In this document: positions 61,584 through 64,000 of the stretch, in pieces
How positions within the stretch are numbered: position 1 is the first letter of the stretch
Layout of the letters: each line of letters opens with the position of its first letter
Source: Planctomycetota bacterium
GTDB lineage: Bacteria; Planctomycetota; UBA1135; JADKAF01
Direction of reading: 5' to 3'
Assembly: GCA_016719295.1 (NCBI GenBank)
Contig: JADKAF010000001.1
Location: forward strand, 2,170,001-2,234,000
Length of the DNA: 64,000 nucleotides
The notes under the pieces: model-generated
What the model saw: only the letters and a program-made list of their open reading frames with translations
Told to the model about the DNA's origin: nothing
Database searches by the model: none
Position numbers and translations under genes: made by a program

Positions 61584-62996
61584 TCAACCGGCTCGCTCGG
61601 ATTCTCTCGCATCTTCTTCGCGCGCGTCGCGTGCATCGTCGTCGCGCGCATCGCGAGAGCCCGGACTTCTCAACAAAAGGCCGCGCTGTGGAAAACTCCG
61701 CGCGTGCATCGCGAGGGTCCGCGCGAGCGCGAGAGCGGTGGAGAGCCGCACCGCGACGCTGAGCGCGAAGAGCAGCCGCAGGTCGTGTAGCCAGCGCTCG
61801 ACGAGGAGCGCACCGCAGAGGCTCCCGGTGATCTGCGCCAGGCCGTTCAGCATGCTGGACGCCGCCAGGATGTAGGGCCGCGTGCGGCGATAGCTCGACT
61901 CGAGGAGCACGGCGAAGTGCGAGACCTCGAAGCCCGACCAGCAGGAGCCCGAGAACGCCTGCGCGAAGATCACCCACCCCAAGCCCTCCGCCCACAGCCA
62001 AGGCAGCGGGACCAGCGCCAGCAGCACGCCGGCCAACGCGCACGCCGCGCGCGGTCCGCGCAGATCGATCGCGCGGCCCCAGAACGGCAGCGCGAAGACC
62101 TTGAGCGCCGAGACCGCCGCGGTCGCCAGCATGTACTCGAGGAAGCTGAAGCCGAGCTCCTCCAGCATGAAGGGGGTGAAGTAAGGCGAGGCCAGGTAGA
62201 CGGTGAAGTAGAGCGCGGCGACGGGCAGCAGCACCGTCCGCGCCGCGGCGCCGCGCTCCGTGCGCAGGAAGCGCAGCGCCGCCCGTGGCGCCGGAAGCCC
62301 GCGGTAACGCGGCTCGTGGGCCCGCAGGAGCTGCACGCAGGAGAGCGCGCGGGAGAGCCCGGCGAGGCCGAAGAGCAAGGCGAAGCCGAGGCTCGGCCCG
62401 CTCGGGATCCCACCACCGGCGCCTCCCGGCTCCAGCGCGCCGAGCAAGGCGCCGCCCGCCAGGAGCCCGAGGAAGATCCCGGCGTGGACCCCGCGATTGC
62501 GCGCCGCGAAGTAGCGCCCGCGGAGCTCGGTCGGCACGAGGTCGCCGAACCACGAGCCCCACGCGGCGCCGGTCCCCTGCGCGCAGACCTGATGCAGGCA
62601 CGAAGCGGCGATCAGCATCGACACGTCGAGCCAGCCGCCGAGGTTGCCCAAGGCGAGGAAGAGGAGCAGCCCGACCTGTGTGGCCGCGCCGCCGGCGACG
62701 ACCCGTCGGCGCTGTGGAAAACTCCCCAGCAGACGCAGCACGAGGAGCGGTCCGAGCGAGCCGGCGCAGAGCGGGAGGGCCGCCATGAGCCCTTGCTCGA
62801 ATCTCGAGGCGCCGAGGTAGATCGCGGCGGCGAGGAAGTAGGTCTCCGCGAGACCTACCATCAGCGCGTAGGCCACGCCTTCGATGCGCGAGCCGCGCAG
62901 CGTGCCCGCGACGCGTGCGTCGGAGAGCTCCGCCTCGGGCGAGCCGAACACCGAGATCAGTCGATCCGAGAAGCGCATCGGGAGGAGGACGGCCAT
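61584..62996 (-). CDS. Major facilitator superfamily transporter
   Basis: A 470-residue membrane protein with about twelve predicted membrane segments and the usual cytoplasmic loop (about 225-250). The first half includes ALMVGLAETYFLAAAIYLGA and GSWFGDLVPTELRGRYFAAR, resembling MFS motif A loops. The C-terminal tail is very acidic/basic (RDARDDDARDAREEDARESE). Substrate is unknown. ATG at 62996; MRFSD at 62978 is a possible internal start. It follows the aminomutase gene region with a 145-bp gap. Confidence 0.82.
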   Translation of the reverse strand: MAVLLPMRFSDRLISVFGSPEAELSDARVAGTLRGSRIEGVAYALMVGLAETYFLAAAIYLGASRFEQGLMAALPLCAGSLGPLLVLRLLGSFPQRRRVVAGGAATQVGLLLFLALGNLGGWLDVSMLIAASCLHQVCAQGTGAAWGSWFGDLVPTELRGRYFAARNRGVHAGIFLGLLAGGALLGALEPGGAGGGIPSGPSLGFALLFGLAGLSRALSCVQLLRAHEPRYRGLPAPRAALRFLRTERGAAARTVLLPVAALYFTVYLASPYFTPFMLEELGFSFLEYMLATAAVSALKVFALPFWGRAIDLRGPRAACALAGVLLALVPLPWLWAEGLGWVIFAQAFSGSCWSGFEVSHFAVLLESSYRRTRPYILAASSMLNGLAQITGSLCGALLVERWLHDLRLLFALSVAVRLSTALALARTLAMHARSFPQRGLLLRSPGSRDARDDDARDAREEDARESERAG

Positions 62997-63590
62997 GCCC
63001 GCCGGTGGCAGAGCCGAGGCGTGAGAATCACCGCGCTGCGAGCGCCTGGCGCCGGCGCGGCAGCCCCGGAGAAAGGGAGCACTACTATCACCGGGTGAGG
63101 ACCTCGAGGGCGAAGGCGAGAGCGCAGCGCTCCCGTGCCGGCGCTCTTGGCGCGGGCTCGACGAGGCACCTAGCTGACGATCGAAGCAGTGCTTCGAGCC
63201 TGGGAACGATGCATCCGTCGTCTCGGCGAGGCGCAGGAACCGGCGCTGAAACGGGTGTTTCAGCTAGGTTCCGGCAACGATGGCGAGGCGACCGAGGCGC
63301 GTTCTCCAGCCCGAGTGACTCCTTCCGCAGGCTGTCAGCTCACGGCCGACCTCCATCCCCTTGCTCCTGGACCTCGAGGTCGCGACCAGCGGCGCCCGAG
63401 GCGCACGAGAGGGAATCGCGAAGGGCACGTCCGCCCGCCGCAGCGAGCACCACCCGCGCTCCCCGCTGCGCTCGGATCGGCGCCGAGACTTCTCCTGCCT
63501 CCGGATGACCTACACTTCCGCGGCGGCGGAGCTCTTGAGCTCCGTGCAGCGTCTCGCGGCTGCGCTCCCCGACGGCAACGACCTCCGCTC
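62997..63590. other. Structured non-coding gap before the D12 methylase
   Basis: No convincing gene. It contains a hairpin TCGAAGCA-G-TGCTTCGA at 63181-63197 and a nested hairpin at 63236-63272: GGAACC, then CTGAAAC-GGGT-GTTTCAG, then GGTTCC. A short frame ending at 63594 overlaps the methylase start (ATGA), but its sequence has no support as a protein. Confidence 0.6.
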
Positions 63591-64000
63591 ATGATCAAGT
63601 ACCTGGGATCGAAGCGAACCCTCGTTCCGCTCCTCCTGCGGGTCGTCCGCAGCATTCCCTCGGTCCGCACGGTCGTGGATCTCTTCTCGGGGACCTCGCG
63701 CGTGGGACATGCGCTGAAGCGCAGCGGCTTTCGCGTGCTCTCCAACGATCACAACGCCTATGCGCAGCGCTTGGCTCAGTGCTACGTCCAGGCGGACCGC
63801 GAGGACGTGGTCCCCCGAGCCGAGGCGCTCCTAGCCGAGCTGCAAGCGCTCCCGGGAAAGCCGGGCTACTTCACGGAGACCTACTGCGTCGCCTCGCGCT
63901 TTTTCCACCCCAAGAACGGCGCGCGCATCGATGCGATCCGCGACGCGATCGAGGAGCTCGCGCTCGAACCCGAGCTGGAGGCGGTCCTGCTCGTCTCCCT
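63591..64000 (+). CDS. D12-class DNA adenine methyltransferase, N-terminal part
   Basis: The gene runs off the right edge after 136 codons. MIKYLGSKRTLVPLLLRVVR is the family's N-terminal K-Y-x-G-x-K signature. VVDLFSGTSRVGHALKRSGF is SAM-binding motif I, and VLSNDHNAYAQRL follows as motif II. The catalytic DPPY motif lies beyond the window. It may be a solitary Dam/MboII-like methylase or half of a restriction-modification system, which the next sequence would decide. Confidence 0.85.
   Translation, partial: MIKYLGSKRTLVPLLLRVVRSIPSVRTVVDLFSGTSRVGHALKRSGFRVLSNDHNAYAQRLAQCYVQADREDVVPRAEALLAELQALPGKPGYFTETYCVASRFFHPKNGARIDAIRDAIEELALEPELEAVLLVS

Noticed and set aside
63361..63594. Small gene overlapping the D12 methylase start
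   Set aside because: A four-base overlap is attractive, but the sequence is low-complexity, has no convincing start and crosses no conserved motif.

Overview
The window is about 64 kb of very GC-rich bacterial chromosome with dense, often overlapping genes and many GTG or TTG starts. A secreted FG-GAP repeat protein, a membrane-anchored squalene-cyclase-like repeat protein, an S46 peptidase and a cluster of unrecognised secreted proteins fit a Planctomycetota-like or similar high-GC free-living lineage. No rRNA or other marker is present, so this placement is inference. No tRNA, rRNA, phage or CRISPR locus was seen.

Layout. 0-12 kb: the end of a secretin gene, a terminator, a HAD hydrolase, then a long minus-strand block. 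That block holds transaldolase, a peptide-type ABC transporter whose two permeases carry large extra domains, RidA, CoaD, a diguanylate cyclase, an AUH-like enoyl-CoA hydratase and an HMG-CoA-lyase-like protein without its catalytic residues. 12-18 kb: both subunits of a type IIA topoisomerase separated by three tandem hairpin repeats, then a NatA/NatB-type ABC exporter. 18-30 kb: a DCC-family protein, secreted and membrane proteins, an SPFH-GYF protein, a methyltransferase, a cyclase-like repeat protein, a secreted protein broken by an in-frame TGA, and an FG-GAP repeat protein. 30-37.5 kb: a frameshifted Lhr helicase, a membrane protein, metF and an aldo/keto reductase. 37.5-39.4 kb: an island of nested inverted repeats around a REP-associated (RAYT) transposase. 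39.4-49 kb: an M14 carboxypeptidase, isocitrate dehydrogenase, a c-di-AMP riboswitch in front of a KtrB-type potassium transporter, a zeta-toxin pair, an S46 peptidase and a lipoprotein. 49-54.9 kb: a Tes-like radical SAM enzyme coupled to an Lgt-like membrane protein, a nucleotidyltransferase gene between 51-bp direct repeats, three tandem small membrane proteins sharing an AFGIG motif, and a secreted protein. 54.9-61.4 kb: a minus-strand run of lysine 2,3-aminomutase, a Cys-cluster protein, two ATP-grasp ligases, a GNAT-deacetylase fusion and a GNAT. 61.5-64 kb: an MFS transporter, a structured non-coding gap and the start of a D12-class DNA adenine methylase.

The strongest candidates for undescribed biology are three. 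The first is the ATP-grasp pair / GNAT-deacetylase / aminomutase run, which could make or modify a beta-lysine or acetylated peptide-like metabolite. The second is the bacterial Tes-like radical SAM gene translationally coupled to an Lgt-like gene, suggesting unusual lipid chemistry. The third is a family of dispersed hairpin repeats with covarying stems that sit at gene 3' ends. The c-di-AMP riboswitch plus a hairpin that buries the ktrB ribosome-binding site is a clear regulatory finding.
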